From the NCBI GenBank assembly GCA_945907225.1, contig CAMDSN010000003.1:1-25500 (forward strand): a stretch of DNA of 25,500 nt. Reading direction: 5' to 3'. The position numbers and the translations under genes are program-made. The notes under the pieces were generated by a model. The model saw only the letters and a program-made list of their open reading frames with translations. It made no database searches and was not told the DNA's origin. Numbering within the stretch: the stretch's first letter is position 1; the number at the start of each line of letters is the position of its first letter. The DNA is from Flavobacterium psychrophilum (GTDB lineage Bacteria; Bacteroidota; Bacteroidia; Flavobacteriales; Flavobacteriaceae). Shown here one piece after another: positions 17,799-25,500 of this stretch.

Positions 17799-18026
17799 TT
17801 ACAAATCAAAAACGGAAGTTCGCTTCCCTCGAATTAAGTCCTTCAATCTGAGCCAAAAGGCCAATATGAGATATACTGCAAAGCCCAAACCAACTGTCAC
17901 AAAAGATATATAAATAAAAAATAGTCGTACGTTGGACGCGCGCATTCCGAGCTTATCTGCCAAACGGGAACAGACATGAAAACCATGTTTTTCAAAAAAA
18001 TATTTTAACATTATCATTAATGGCAT
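17799..18026 (-). CDS. PspC domain-containing small membrane protein
   Basis: 75 residues with a short N-terminal part (HVCSRLADKLGMRASNVRLFFIY), one hydrophobic segment at about 36-60 and a basic tail, matching the PspC family. In E. coli PspC belongs to the phage-shock envelope stress response, but no pspA or pspB is nearby, so that role should not be assumed. In-frame ATG codons at residues 4 and 6 could also be the start. It is 16 bases after the DUF2851 gene and 1 base before the helix-hairpin-helix gene, so all are likely translated from one message. Confidence 0.8.
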   Translation of the reverse strand: MPLMIMLKYFFEKHGFHVCSRLADKLGMRASNVRLFFIYISFVTVGLGFAVYLILAFWLRLKDLIRGKRTSVFDL

Positions 18027-18042
18027 TGCATATCGTTTTAAA

Positions 18043-19311
18043 TTAATTTTTTAAAATTTGAATTCCTATGGCACAATTTAAACACCGTCCAAAATTGCAA
18101 TACTCATTCTTTAGCTGAATCAATGCTTGAGAGTGCAATGCATTTCGAGCGGTAACTCCAAAATTAGAAAAGCGATCGATAATACTATTATTCTCTGCAG
18201 CAACCTCCGAAATCAAATTAAGCAATAATTCTGAGATTTCTTTACCCTGACTTTTAGCAAAAGCAAACTGAAGCGGTATTATAGTGTTTAGCACCAACAA
18301 ATCTATAAATTTTTTAGAAATTGTAGATTTCTTATTCGAACATTCTTTTTCAAAATGATAATGAGTTTGCCAATAATTAGAGGGCATGATTTGAAATAGT
18401 GCATAAACATCTGAAAGTGAATTTACTGCTATTAATTTTGAAAATAAATTTTGGTGTCTATGGTAAAGCATAGCCAATTGAGCCAATCGTATCGTTGGGA
18501 AATTATTAGGACGAAGTTTAAAAAACTGAACGGGTTCAATATAACAAATCTCTAATTTATGTTTGCATAACAGATAATCAAATCTTGATTTTAAATCTTT
18601 AGCATAAACACTCTCAGGAGAAAACGGAATTAAATTAGCAAATCCAAAAAACAAACTTTCAAGATTCTCCACATCGCCACATTCTTTTCGTATAACTGTG
18701 AATGGAATAGATTGCGCTATTTTTAAGAATGTACTACCATTAGTATTCAAACCAAAACTTTTTGCTAACAAAAAAAATAAAATTGCTTCCCAATCATTAT
18801 CAACAGACTGTAACCAATCTTGTATTGACAACAATTTCCGCTCAAGCCGCTCAATATATAAACGTTCGTACCAATTATAAAGTACAAAATTATCGATCCT
18901 TGCGAGTTGATTTTCACAATAAATCCATGATTTTGAGGCAGTTAATTGACCATAATTTTCTAAAACAGAAGGATTAACATATCTTTTTAGTTCTAAAACT
19001 GGAATCTCAGAATTGTCTTTTCTAAAAACAGGAACATCATGATCCCACACAACATGTAAAATTACATTTTCATAATTCGGATCCGTTTCGTGATTATGAA
19101 CATACCAGTCTGACGAATTACAATGAATTTCAACATTTCCTGCCCATCTTTGATTTTCTATCATAATTTGAGCATTAAAAAAATCAGGTCCAGCCATTTG
19201 TAAATAATTTCCACTATTAATTATGATAAGTGAATCTCCAGAAACTGTAGTTAGGTTTGAAACATCAAACTTCTTATATTGCCATATATAATGAAGAAAA
19301 TCTTCTTTCAC
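18043..19311 (-). CDS. DUF2851 family protein
   Basis: 422 residues that I recognise as DUF2851, a family of unknown function common in Bacteroidetes. The most conserved segment is at residues 56-92 (WAGNVEIH, SSDW, then VILHVVWDHD), with repeated His and Asp that could bind a metal. The C-terminus carries a Cys motif of the form C-x4-C-x2-C in its last 20 residues (CNFGRCLNC). There is no signal peptide or membrane span. It is the first gene of the DUF2851-pspC-HhH-acyl-CoA dehydrogenase run and has a promoter box 15 bases upstream of its ATG. The function is unknown. Confidence 0.87.
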   Translation of the reverse strand: MKEDFLHYIWQYKKFDVSNLTTVSGDSLIIINSGNYLQMAGPDFFNAQIMIENQRWAGNVEIHCNSSDWYVHNHETDPNYENVILHVVWDHDVPVFRKDNSEIPVLELKRYVNPSVLENYGQLTASKSWIYCENQLARIDNFVLYNWYERLYIERLERKLLSIQDWLQSVDNDWEAILFFLLAKSFGLNTNGSTFLKIAQSIPFTVIRKECGDVENLESLFFGFANLIPFSPESVYAKDLKSRFDYLLCKHKLEICYIEPVQFFKLRPNNFPTIRLAQLAMLYHRHQNLFSKLIAVNSLSDVYALFQIMPSNYWQTHYHFEKECSNKKSTISKKFIDLLVLNTIIPLQFAFAKSQGKEISELLLNLISEVAAENNSIIDRFSNFGVTARNALHSQALIQLKNEYCNFGRCLNCAIGIQILKN

Positions 19312-19326
19312 ATCATTTAATTTTCA

Positions 19327-19334
19327 CAAATGTA
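19327..19334 (-). promoter_or_regulatory. Promoter (-7 box) of the DUF2851 run
   Basis: TACATTTG on the minus strand is a perfect -7 match, 15 bases before the DUF2851 ATG, so the leader would be only about 10 bases. No TTG is found at the usual -33 distance. The plus-strand PNGase-like gene starts 28 bases on the other side, so the 51-base gap must also hold its promoter unless that lies inside the DUF2851 gene. Confidence 0.6.
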
Positions 19335-19362
19335 AGAAAAAACTTAATATAAATTATTTATA

Positions 19363-21030
19363 ATGAAAAAAAATCTGTTGACAATTTTAATATTGTGTTA
19401 TATTAATTCATTTGGCCAAAACTATAAAATCACATATCAAAAATATTCAAACGGTAATTTAGAAAAGAGCCAAGAGTCAATTGCAGTTGTAACAAATGTG
19501 AATCAAACAAAACTCTACACAGCATATAACTCAGATAAGGGACAAATCTATCCGGAAGAGTTCACCACTATAGACAGAAAATCAAGTCATATTTGCCAAT
19601 ATGCCATCTTAAATAAGCTGAGGACTATATTCACAAAAGATAGTCTTTCTTTAGCAAAACAATCTTTTGAATTCCTATCTGAAACAAAAAAAATACTAGG
19701 TTATAACTGCAAAAAAGCGAAGACCATTATAAATTCTAATACCATTGAAATTTGGTATACAGATGAATTAAAAGTAAAAGGTTCGCCAACTATTTTAGGT
19801 CAAGATTTAGGATTAGTACTTGAAATTGTGCGCAATGGAAATTATGCTATAACTGCATCCAAAATTGAAAAAGTAAAATCTACTCCCACTACTATAGTAA
19901 GTGCCGAAGCAGTAGATGCCTTAACTTATAAAGACTTACTCTGGAAAAGTAGGTTCACAACTATCCCAATATTCCAGAATCAAATAATTAATTTTTCGGA
20001 TGAAGGAACAAAAACAAATTCAAATACCACAAGTGATAGCCTATTACGGTTTGTAAATGGTACAGTTGCAGTAAGAAAGGTAAAGTTCCCAGAAATTAAA
20101 TCGGGAAGCCAAATTTTTGTTGATGTTACTGAACAATCAAATGGTGATGCCTATGACAGAACGGGTTCTTTTTTTATTATTCCTACTACCAAATCTATTT
20201 CATTTCTAGATGGGTTAAAAAATGGAATTAAATTATTGCCTATTTATGATAATGGTAACGGTAAAGAATATCAAGGGGTTGTTGCCAAAGATGACTATGA
20301 GCCAATTATAGAATTAATGCGGTTTTTCACTCCTTTTGGCGTGGGTAAATACAACTCCATACAGTTAAAAAATAAAGTATGGGCAGATCAAGTTTTTTAC
20401 AGACAAGACGTTACCGATTTTAGAAGTTTATTAAGTAATCAAGAAGTTTATATTGGAATAAATATTGGCAATTATGACAAGGGTGGCCATATGATTAGTG
20501 CCAATTTCACTATACACAACGAACCAGAAGTTTCTATTACAGCAAGTCAGATAGTGCCATTGTTTTGCACGAACAACATTATGGAAATGGCAGGTCAAGA
20601 ATATGGAACTATGTTTAGTTCTGATAAGGGACTTGTAATTAATTTTAAATTAGACAAACCAATTAAAAACTGTAAACTCCGCTATATTACTACAGGTCAT
20701 GGTGGCTGGGAAAATGGAGATGAATATTTACCAAAAAAAAATTCGGTTTTTCTTGACGGAATAGAAGTTTATCATTTTACTCCTTGGCGACAGGACTGTG
20801 GTTCATATAGATTATCAAATCCAGCATCGGGGAACTTCGCTAACGGATTATCATCTTCAGACTATAGTCGATCTAACTGGTGCCCTGGCACAGTTACTAA
20901 TCCGATATATATAGATTTAGGAAATTTAGACAGCGGGAACCACACTTTACAAATTAAAATCCCATTAGGAAAACCTGAAGGCAACAGTTTTAGTGCCTGG
21001 AACATTTCTGGTGTTTTAATTGGCGAATAA
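19363..21030 (+). CDS. Secreted PNGase F-II-like protein (peptide-N-glycosidase family)
   Basis: 555 residues and the only plus-strand gene here. A signal peptide ends near residue 19 (SFGQ). Residues about 20-180 resemble the GLPGLI/PNGase F-II N-terminal domain (ILGQDLGLVLEI at 144-155 stands where GLPGLI would be). From about 240 to the end the protein follows PNGase F of Elizabethkingia: GDAYDR at 261-266 aligns with the CDEWDR of PNGase F, making Asp265 the likely catalytic Asp60; TDFRSLL at 351-357; GDEYLP at 452-457, with Glu454 likely Glu206; and NWCPG at 505-509. The segment that holds Glu118 in PNGase F reads INIGNYDKGG here, without an acidic residue in the same place. PNGase F cuts N-glycans from Asn. 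The domain call is good; whether this protein is active is open. No sorting domain of the type 9 system is seen. Confidence 0.75.
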   Translation: MKKNLLTILILCYINSFGQNYKITYQKYSNGNLEKSQESIAVVTNVNQTKLYTAYNSDKGQIYPEEFTTIDRKSSHICQYAILNKLRTIFTKDSLSLAKQSFEFLSETKKILGYNCKKAKTIINSNTIEIWYTDELKVKGSPTILGQDLGLVLEIVRNGNYAITASKIEKVKSTPTTIVSAEAVDALTYKDLLWKSRFTTIPIFQNQIINFSDEGTKTNSNTTSDSLLRFVNGTVAVRKVKFPEIKSGSQIFVDVTEQSNGDAYDRTGSFFIIPTTKSISFLDGLKNGIKLLPIYDNGNGKEYQGVVAKDDYEPIIELMRFFTPFGVGKYNSIQLKNKVWADQVFYRQDVTDFRSLLSNQEVYIGINIGNYDKGGHMISANFTIHNEPEVSITASQIVPLFCTNNIMEMAGQEYGTMFSSDKGLVINFKLDKPIKNCKLRYITTGHGGWENGDEYLPKKNSVFLDGIEVYHFTPWRQDCGSYRLSNPASGNFANGLSSSDYSRSNWCPGTVTNPIYIDLGNLDSGNHTLQIKIPLGKPEGNSFSAWNISGVLIGE

Positions 21031-21047
21031 AACAAAAACAGTTTATT
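21026..21047 (+). terminator. Weak hairpin between convergent genes
   Basis: A 7-bp A/T-rich stem with one bulged base (21026-21033 with 21041-21047) overlaps the ends of the two convergent genes, which are only 12 bases apart, and is followed on the plus strand by a T-rich stretch. It may end the PNGase-like transcript, but it is weak. Confidence 0.3.
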
Positions 21048-22404
21048 TTATTGAGCCTATAATATCGTGTTTTGTAATAATATGAAATTTGTTATTACCC
21101 ATGTCTACTAAAACCGCCTGATTATCTTTATTAATTAATTTAGAAACCTCTTCAATTGGAGTACTAGCCCCTACAATAGGATAAGGTTTTCCCATAATTT
21201 CACGTATTGGCTTTTCAGCAATGTTACTATCCTCCACATAGCTTCTAAATAAATCTGTTTCATCTAAACTTCCCACGAAGCCTAATGTGTCTATGACAGG
21301 AATTTGAGAGATTTTGTACTTTTTTAATCGCTCAATGGCGTGAGAAACTAACTCTTCCGTACGAACTACTATTAAGGGTTTGTCGATATGATCTTTAATT
21401 ACATCCTCTGCTTTGGTTATCTCCTCATCTAAAAAACCTCTTTCACGCATCCAATCATCGTTAAACATTTTTCCAACATAGCGACTCCCAGAGTCATGAA
21501 AAAGAACCACAACCACATCATCCTTTTTAAAATGTTCTTTTAACTGATGTAATCCTTTAACACAGGCGCCGGCAGAATTACCTACAAAAACGCCTTCTTC
21601 TAAAGCAATCTTTCTTGTAAATACAGCAGCATCTTTGTCTGTTACCTTTGTAAAACCATCAATGACTGAAAAATCGACGTTCTTTGGTAGTATGTCCTCA
21701 CCAATACCTTCTGTGATGTAAGGGTATATTTCATTTTCGTCAAAAATTCCAGTTTCATGATATTTTTTAAAAACAGAACCATATGTATCTATTCCCCATA
21801 CTTTTATATTTGGATTTTTCTCTTTTAAATATTTTCCTATTCCAGAAATAGTACCTCCTGTTCCTACACCAACAACAAAATGGGTTACTCTTCCATTAGT
21901 TTGCTCCCATATTTCAGGACCAGTTTGTTCATAATGTGCAATTGCATTGGAGGGATTATCATATTGATTTACGTACCAAGAATTAGGTATTTCTGTCCCC
22001 AATCGTTTTGAAACAGAATAGTAAGATCTCGGATCAGTTGGTTCAACGTCTGTTGGACACACAATTACTTTTGCTCCAACAGCACGCAATATGTCCATTT
22101 TTTCTTTAGATTGTTTATCTGTAATTACAAAAATACATTTGTAGCCTTTGACAATTGCGGCCAAAGCCAAGCCCATTCCTGTATTACCTGAAGTTCCTTC
22201 AATTATTGTTCCTCCTGGCTTTAATCTACCATCAGCTTCTGCATCTTCAACCATCTTTAAAGCCATTCTATCCTTGGTTGAATTGCCAGGATTAAAAGTT
22301 TCAACTTTAGCTAAAACTAAAGCATCAATTCCAATAACAGTTTTGTTTAATTTAACCAGTGGTGTATTACCAATGGTCTCTAGTATATTTTTTGCGTATT
22401 TCAT
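21043..22404 (-). CDS. Cystathionine beta-synthase-type PLP enzyme with C-terminal CBS pair
   Basis: 453 residues. The catalytic domain (about 1-325) is a fold-type II PLP enzyme of the cysteine synthase family: Lys44 in NSTKDR binds PLP, TSGNTG (71-76) holds the substrate carboxylate, and GTGGT (181-185) binds the PLP phosphate. LKPGGTIIEGTSGNTGMGLA and the following segment resemble eukaryotic cystathionine beta-synthase more than bacterial CysK. Two CBS domains fill about 330-453, as in human CBS, where they bind a regulatory ligand. It lacks the N-terminal haem-binding part. Likely reaction: serine plus homocysteine to cystathionine, although O-acetylserine sulfhydrylase activity cannot be excluded. 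Its promoter (22441-22448) contains an adjoining palindrome. It is followed by a convergent gene. Confidence 0.88.
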   Translation of the reverse strand: MKYAKNILETIGNTPLVKLNKTVIGIDALVLAKVETFNPGNSTKDRMALKMVEDAEADGRLKPGGTIIEGTSGNTGMGLALAAIVKGYKCIFVITDKQSKEKMDILRAVGAKVIVCPTDVEPTDPRSYYSVSKRLGTEIPNSWYVNQYDNPSNAIAHYEQTGPEIWEQTNGRVTHFVVGVGTGGTISGIGKYLKEKNPNIKVWGIDTYGSVFKKYHETGIFDENEIYPYITEGIGEDILPKNVDFSVIDGFTKVTDKDAAVFTRKIALEEGVFVGNSAGACVKGLHQLKEHFKKDDVVVVLFHDSGSRYVGKMFNDDWMRERGFLDEEITKAEDVIKDHIDKPLIVVRTEELVSHAIERLKKYKISQIPVIDTLGFVGSLDETDLFRSYVEDSNIAEKPIREIMGKPYPIVGASTPIEEVSKLINKDNQAVLVDMGNNKFHIITKHDIIGSIK

Positions 22405-22413
22405 TCTATTTTT

Positions 22414-22431
22414 TTTTGATTTTAATCAAAA
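22414..22431 (-). promoter_or_regulatory. Small stem-loop in the leader of the CBS-type gene
   Basis: A 7-bp stem (22414-22420 with 22425-22431) with a 4-base loop lies 9 bases before the ATG, in a leader predicted to be about 30 bases long. A run of A follows it on the minus strand. It could lower translation initiation; it is short and may be chance in A/T-rich DNA. Confidence 0.25.
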
Positions 22432-22440
22432 TTTCATCTG

Positions 22441-22477
22441 CAAATGTATGATTATTCTAATCTTAAATTGCAATTTA
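22441..22477 (-). promoter_or_regulatory. Promoter of the CBS-type gene with a 14-bp palindrome
   Basis: On the minus strand the -7 box TACATTTG (22441-22448) is perfect; a TTG at 22471-22473 lies 22 bases upstream, at the long end for a -33 element. That TTG lies in the centre of a perfect 14-bp palindrome (22464-22477, TAAATTG/CAATTTA), which could be an operator for a dimeric regulator. Confidence 0.6.
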
Positions 22478-22491
22478 TAATGTTTTAAACT

Positions 22492-24402
22492 TTATTGGAA
22501 GAAGTTCCAAACCAACCCAAATCGAATAATAAAATCACGATACGGATAGTTGGGTGCTGTGTAAAATTTATTTCCAGTCATACTTGAATTAAAATGTTCT
22601 GCCTTTAAAAAAATACGAGTTTGCCGAATTCTTGCATTTACAAAAAAATCAATCATAGGGAAATCTCCAACTTTTTTTTGATTTTGCACAAAAGCTTCAG
22701 TAGTTATCGGATTATAATCGTTAATATAATGTTTAGTGAAATAATTAAAAACAAAACCTGTTTGCAAGAACATAGCTTTTTTAAAGAAGTAATTGGAAAA
22801 ATAAAGTGAATTTCGAGTTACAAATTGTGGTACATTCAATATTGCTGAATCTTGATCAACTTGCTGGTAGAGTACTGTGTTATCTAATGCTAACTTCCAC
22901 CATTTAAATTCTTTTGAAACTTTTAAAGACAAATAATTTATCGCTTTATCATATTGTTTTGGCGTAATAATTTGCTGGCCGGAAGCAATGGCATCATTAC
23001 TAAAATATAAATGATCTCTTATTGAGCTGAGTTTTATAGAGGTCTCAAGCCATTTAGTTTTGGCTATGGCTTCTAAATTATTTATTTTTTCGTTTTTAAA
23101 ATCATTAAACCAATTATACCCTACATAACTACTTTGATATAAATTATAATTATTATCAGGTATTTTATTAATCATTTGATATTGAAAAATAAACTCATTT
23201 TTTTCATCAAGTTTAAAACTCAATTTGGCATCAAGATTTGACATAGGTTGATTGGATATAGAATTACTATATAAAAACGAACCCTTCCATTTGTTTTTCT
23301 GATAATCATATTGCCCCCCTACCGAATGTATTTTATCGTTTAAAGAACTTGGAATACTACCTGAATCGAGAATTAATATTTTGTTGTAGTAATAATTATA
23401 TCTAAAATCTTCCAAGTAAAAATGAAACTTTCCAAGTTGGGAATTTTCATAAATGGCACCTACTTTATTATAGATACGATTATATCTTGTTTGATCATTT
23501 ATATTTGACGTAACATAGGAATCTCCAAAACGATTTATTGATGTACTAGAACTAGATGAAACTGTTTTTTGATTGAATTCAAAAAATCTGTTTTCGTAAT
23601 TAAACTGATGTGTTACATATAGATTATTTGCTCCTTTAGATGCGTTAATCCTGTAATTATGATCAAAAAAAGTTCGCTTTCCTTTCATAAATGAAGTTGC
23701 GTCTTTTAAAAAAACATCCAAACGAGCACGATTCGAAAAAGCACCCGCGCCGTTTTCAAAATCATCAGTATTCGTTATTCCTCCATTTTCGCCATTCAAA
23801 AAATCTTGCCCAGTAAAATGAAAATTTAAATAATATCTCTTATCCAAAGTATTGTAGCTTGAGGTAAACCTAAAATTTCCTGTACTAGAAAGCTGATTAA
23901 TATATTTTCCTAAAGAACGCAATCCTTTAAATGCAATTGAAATATTAAATCGCTCGGAAGTATTTACAGTTATAAATGCATCAATAGATTGGCCTTGTTC
24001 CATAACAGTTTTAAAGTACAAATCTGTTACTGGCGTGGCAACTGAATAATATTTCACATCATCTGCACGCATATAGTTAAACTGTTTGCCAGAAAAACCT
24101 ATCTCGGGAAATGCTGTGACCTTTTTTAATCCAAAATTTAGAACAGCATAAGTTTGGCCTTCATTAGCAAAAGGCAACAACCCAAAAATATCTTTACGCA
24201 AGTAATTATACTCGTACTCTTTTTTAATGTTTAAAGAAGTATCGACATAGGTAGTGTCTTTTTGAAGCGTAATAATTCTATATTGATTGAAAGCAGCCTT
24301 CTTTGGTTTTATTACATTGTTTTCTTTGCTGCCTGACTGAGGGGCTTGAGAAAAAACTGTAAAAAAGAACATTAAAAAAAGTGATGTAAATACGTATTTC
24401 AT
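22492..24402 (-). CDS. Putative outer-membrane porin (Porin_10-like)
   Basis: 636 residues. A signal peptide ends near residue 19 (FFFTVFSQ), and the last residues (FIIRFGLVWNFFQ) have the alternating aromatic pattern of an outer-membrane beta-barrel end. Between them are many amphipathic strands rich in Tyr, Phe and Asn. The sequence resembles the 'putative porin' family of Bacteroidetes (Porin_10). The solute is unknown. It lies between murF and the CBS-type gene, 81 bases after murF, with its own -7 box at 24420-24427. No metabolic link to its neighbours is evident. Confidence 0.82.
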   Translation of the reverse strand: MKYVFTSLFLMFFFTVFSQAPQSGSKENNVIKPKKAAFNQYRIITLQKDTTYVDTSLNIKKEYEYNYLRKDIFGLLPFANEGQTYAVLNFGLKKVTAFPEIGFSGKQFNYMRADDVKYYSVATPVTDLYFKTVMEQGQSIDAFITVNTSERFNISIAFKGLRSLGKYINQLSSTGNFRFTSSYNTLDKRYYLNFHFTGQDFLNGENGGITNTDDFENGAGAFSNRARLDVFLKDATSFMKGKRTFFDHNYRINASKGANNLYVTHQFNYENRFFEFNQKTVSSSSSTSINRFGDSYVTSNINDQTRYNRIYNKVGAIYENSQLGKFHFYLEDFRYNYYYNKILILDSGSIPSSLNDKIHSVGGQYDYQKNKWKGSFLYSNSISNQPMSNLDAKLSFKLDEKNEFIFQYQMINKIPDNNYNLYQSSYVGYNWFNDFKNEKINNLEAIAKTKWLETSIKLSSIRDHLYFSNDAIASGQQIITPKQYDKAINYLSLKVSKEFKWWKLALDNTVLYQQVDQDSAILNVPQFVTRNSLYFSNYFFKKAMFLQTGFVFNYFTKHYINDYNPITTEAFVQNQKKVGDFPMIDFFVNARIRQTRIFLKAEHFNSSMTGNKFYTAPNYPYRDFIIRFGLVWNFFQ

Positions 24403-24419
24403 CTTAAATTATTTCGTTG

Positions 24420-24427
24420 CAAAAATA
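24420..24427 (-). promoter_or_regulatory. Possible promoter (-7 box) of the porin gene
   Basis: TATTTTTG on the minus strand matches TAnnTTTG, 17 bases before the porin ATG. The nearest upstream TTG is 24 bases away, longer than usual, so the match is partial. Confidence 0.45.
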
Positions 24428-24483
24428 CAAAAACAAATGGTATTTAAATGACAAAAAAAGGAATGTAATTTAAAACGTGTTAA

Positions 24484-25500
24484 CTAAAGATAGTTTAGAG
24501 CACGCTCCAAAGACATACCTCTGGACCCTTTAATGAGGATTGTATTGTTCTCAAAATTCAATAAAGAAAGCTGATCAGAAAATTCATGAAAAGTTTCATA
24601 AAAAAATAAATTTTCCTTTTGAAAACGATTTGCAAAGAAATCACTGCCAACAAAATGACAATCAAAATTAGCGTTTTCAGCAAGAAAATCAACTATAAAT
24701 TTATGTTCGGTTAAGCTATCTTTTCCTAGCTCATACATGTCTCCTAGAATTACAACTTTGTTTTCATCTTGCAATTGTAAAAAATTCTCTAAAGCAACAA
24801 TAACACTACTTGGATTTGCATTGTAGGCATCTAAGATTATTTTGTTGGTGTGTTTAATCAGGATTTGAGATCTATTATTTTCAGGAATATAACGCTCTAT
24901 TGCATTTTTGATATCAGATAATACAACACCAAAATGAAGACCAATAGTGATTGCTGTATTTATATTATTAGCATTATACAATCCAATTAAATTTGACTTT
25001 ATCTCCGTGTTTTCAACTTCAACTTTTACAAACGGATTGGCTTTAACAGATTCTATATAAACAGTAGCTTCCTTATTTAATTGGCTGAAAGTGATTCTGT
25101 TAAAACTTGTAGTTTTTTCGTTTTGTATGGGATCATCCAGATTAACAAAAACAATTTTACTGCCAGATTCTAAATAAGTATACATTTCACTTTTCCCTTT
25201 AATTACGCCCTCAATTCCGCCAAAACCCTCTAAATGAGCTTTGCCAAAATTAGTAATATAACCATAGTCGGGTTGAGCAATATCACATAAGAATTCGATT
25301 TCCCTTTGATGATTAGCTCCCATTTCAATAATTCCGATTTCTGTTTCCCTTGTGAATGACAAGAGGGTCAATGGAACACCAATATGGTTATTAAAATTAC
25401 CAATAGTAGCTTTAGTGTTATACTTTTGTTTTAAAACCTCATAAATAAGTTCCTTGGTGGTTGTCTTTCCATTACTGCCAGTTAATGCCAGTATGGGAAT
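24484..25500 (-). CDS. murF: UDP-N-acetylmuramoyl-tripeptide--D-alanyl-D-alanine ligase (5' end outside window)
   Basis: The frame is open to the window edge and gives 338 residues of MurF, which usually has about 420-440, so about 90 N-terminal residues are missing. The P-loop TGSNGKTTTKE is encoded at about 25450-25482. Then come EMGANHQREIEF, ITNFGKAHLEGFG, the MurF-specific DAYNANPSS, LGDMYELG, and near the end IKGSRGMSLERAL. MurF uses ATP to add D-Ala-D-Ala to the peptidoglycan precursor UDP-MurNAc-tripeptide in the cytoplasm. A TTG at 25371 could be misread as a start but lies inside the conserved region. No terminator is visible after the stop. Confidence 0.96.
   Translation of the reverse strand: MPILALTGSNGKTTTKELIYEVLKQKYNTKATIGNFNNHIGVPLTLLSFTRETEIGIIEMGANHQREIEFLCDIAQPDYGYITNFGKAHLEGFGGIEGVIKGKSEMYTYLESGSKIVFVNLDDPIQNEKTTSFNRITFSQLNKEATVYIESVKANPFVKVEVENTEIKSNLIGLYNANNINTAITIGLHFGVVLSDIKNAIERYIPENNRSQILIKHTNKIILDAYNANPSSVIVALENFLQLQDENKVVILGDMYELGKDSLTEHKFIVDFLAENANFDCHFVGSDFFANRFQKENLFFYETFHEFSDQLSLLNFENNTILIKGSRGMSLERALNYL

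Noticed and set aside
19252..19259. TAGGTTTG on the plus strand as promoter of the PNGase-like gene
   Set aside because: It matches the -7 consensus but lies about 100 bases upstream inside the DUF2851 gene, and no TTG is found at the proper distance. Too weak to list.
25369..25371. TTG at 25371 as the start of a 295-residue protein
   Set aside because: The frame stays open to the window edge and encodes the MurF P-loop upstream of this codon, so the gene is simply cut by the window.

Overview
The window is a low-GC stretch of a Bacteroidetes chromosome, most likely from Flavobacterium or a close relative. Pointers are the protein sequences, the near absence of Shine-Dalgarno sites except at rpsU, four or more TAnnTTTG (-7) promoter boxes, and family-restricted genes (DUF3467, DUF2851, Porin_10-type porin, a GLPGLI-like/PNGase F-II protein). 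All genes but one (19363-21030) lie on the minus strand, so the biological reading order runs from the right end of the window to the left.

Right part (25500 to 19327): a murF gene cut by the window edge (MurF P-loop in the last 45 bases), an outer-membrane putative porin, a cystathionine beta-synthase-type PLP enzyme with a CBS-domain pair, and, alone on the plus strand, a secreted protein with a PNGase F catalytic domain. Next comes a minus-strand run DUF2851 - PspC - membrane-anchored helix-hairpin-helix protein - acyl-CoA dehydrogenase (19311 to 15720), with tight spacing and one good promoter box in front.

Middle (15553 to 12061): rpsU, with a consensus promoter and an exceptional full Shine-Dalgarno sequence, followed by xerC and hpf and closed by a strong terminator. 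That terminator is interleaved with a consensus promoter for the next unit: tRNA-Thr(TGT), tRNA-Tyr(GTA), two tandem hairpin-rich repeats, tRNA-Thr(GGT), tuf. In E. coli the matching order is thrU-tyrU-glyT-thrT-tufB. Here the glyT slot holds repeats and no tRNA. A strong hairpin follows tuf, then tRNA-Trp.

Left part (12043 to 95): the classical secE-nusG-rplK-rplA-rplJ-rplL-rpoB-rpoC information-processing block, with hairpins between rplL and rpoB and between rpoB and rpoC, a terminator after rpoC, then a small DUF3467 gene with its own terminator.

Most of the window is ordinary housekeeping. I found no clear new multi-gene system. The points most worth a second look are the tandem three-hairpin repeats in the missing tRNA-Gly slot, the promoter/terminator overlap before the tRNA-tuf unit, the rpsU Shine-Dalgarno site, and the PNGase F-II-like protein that appears to lack one acidic active-site residue.
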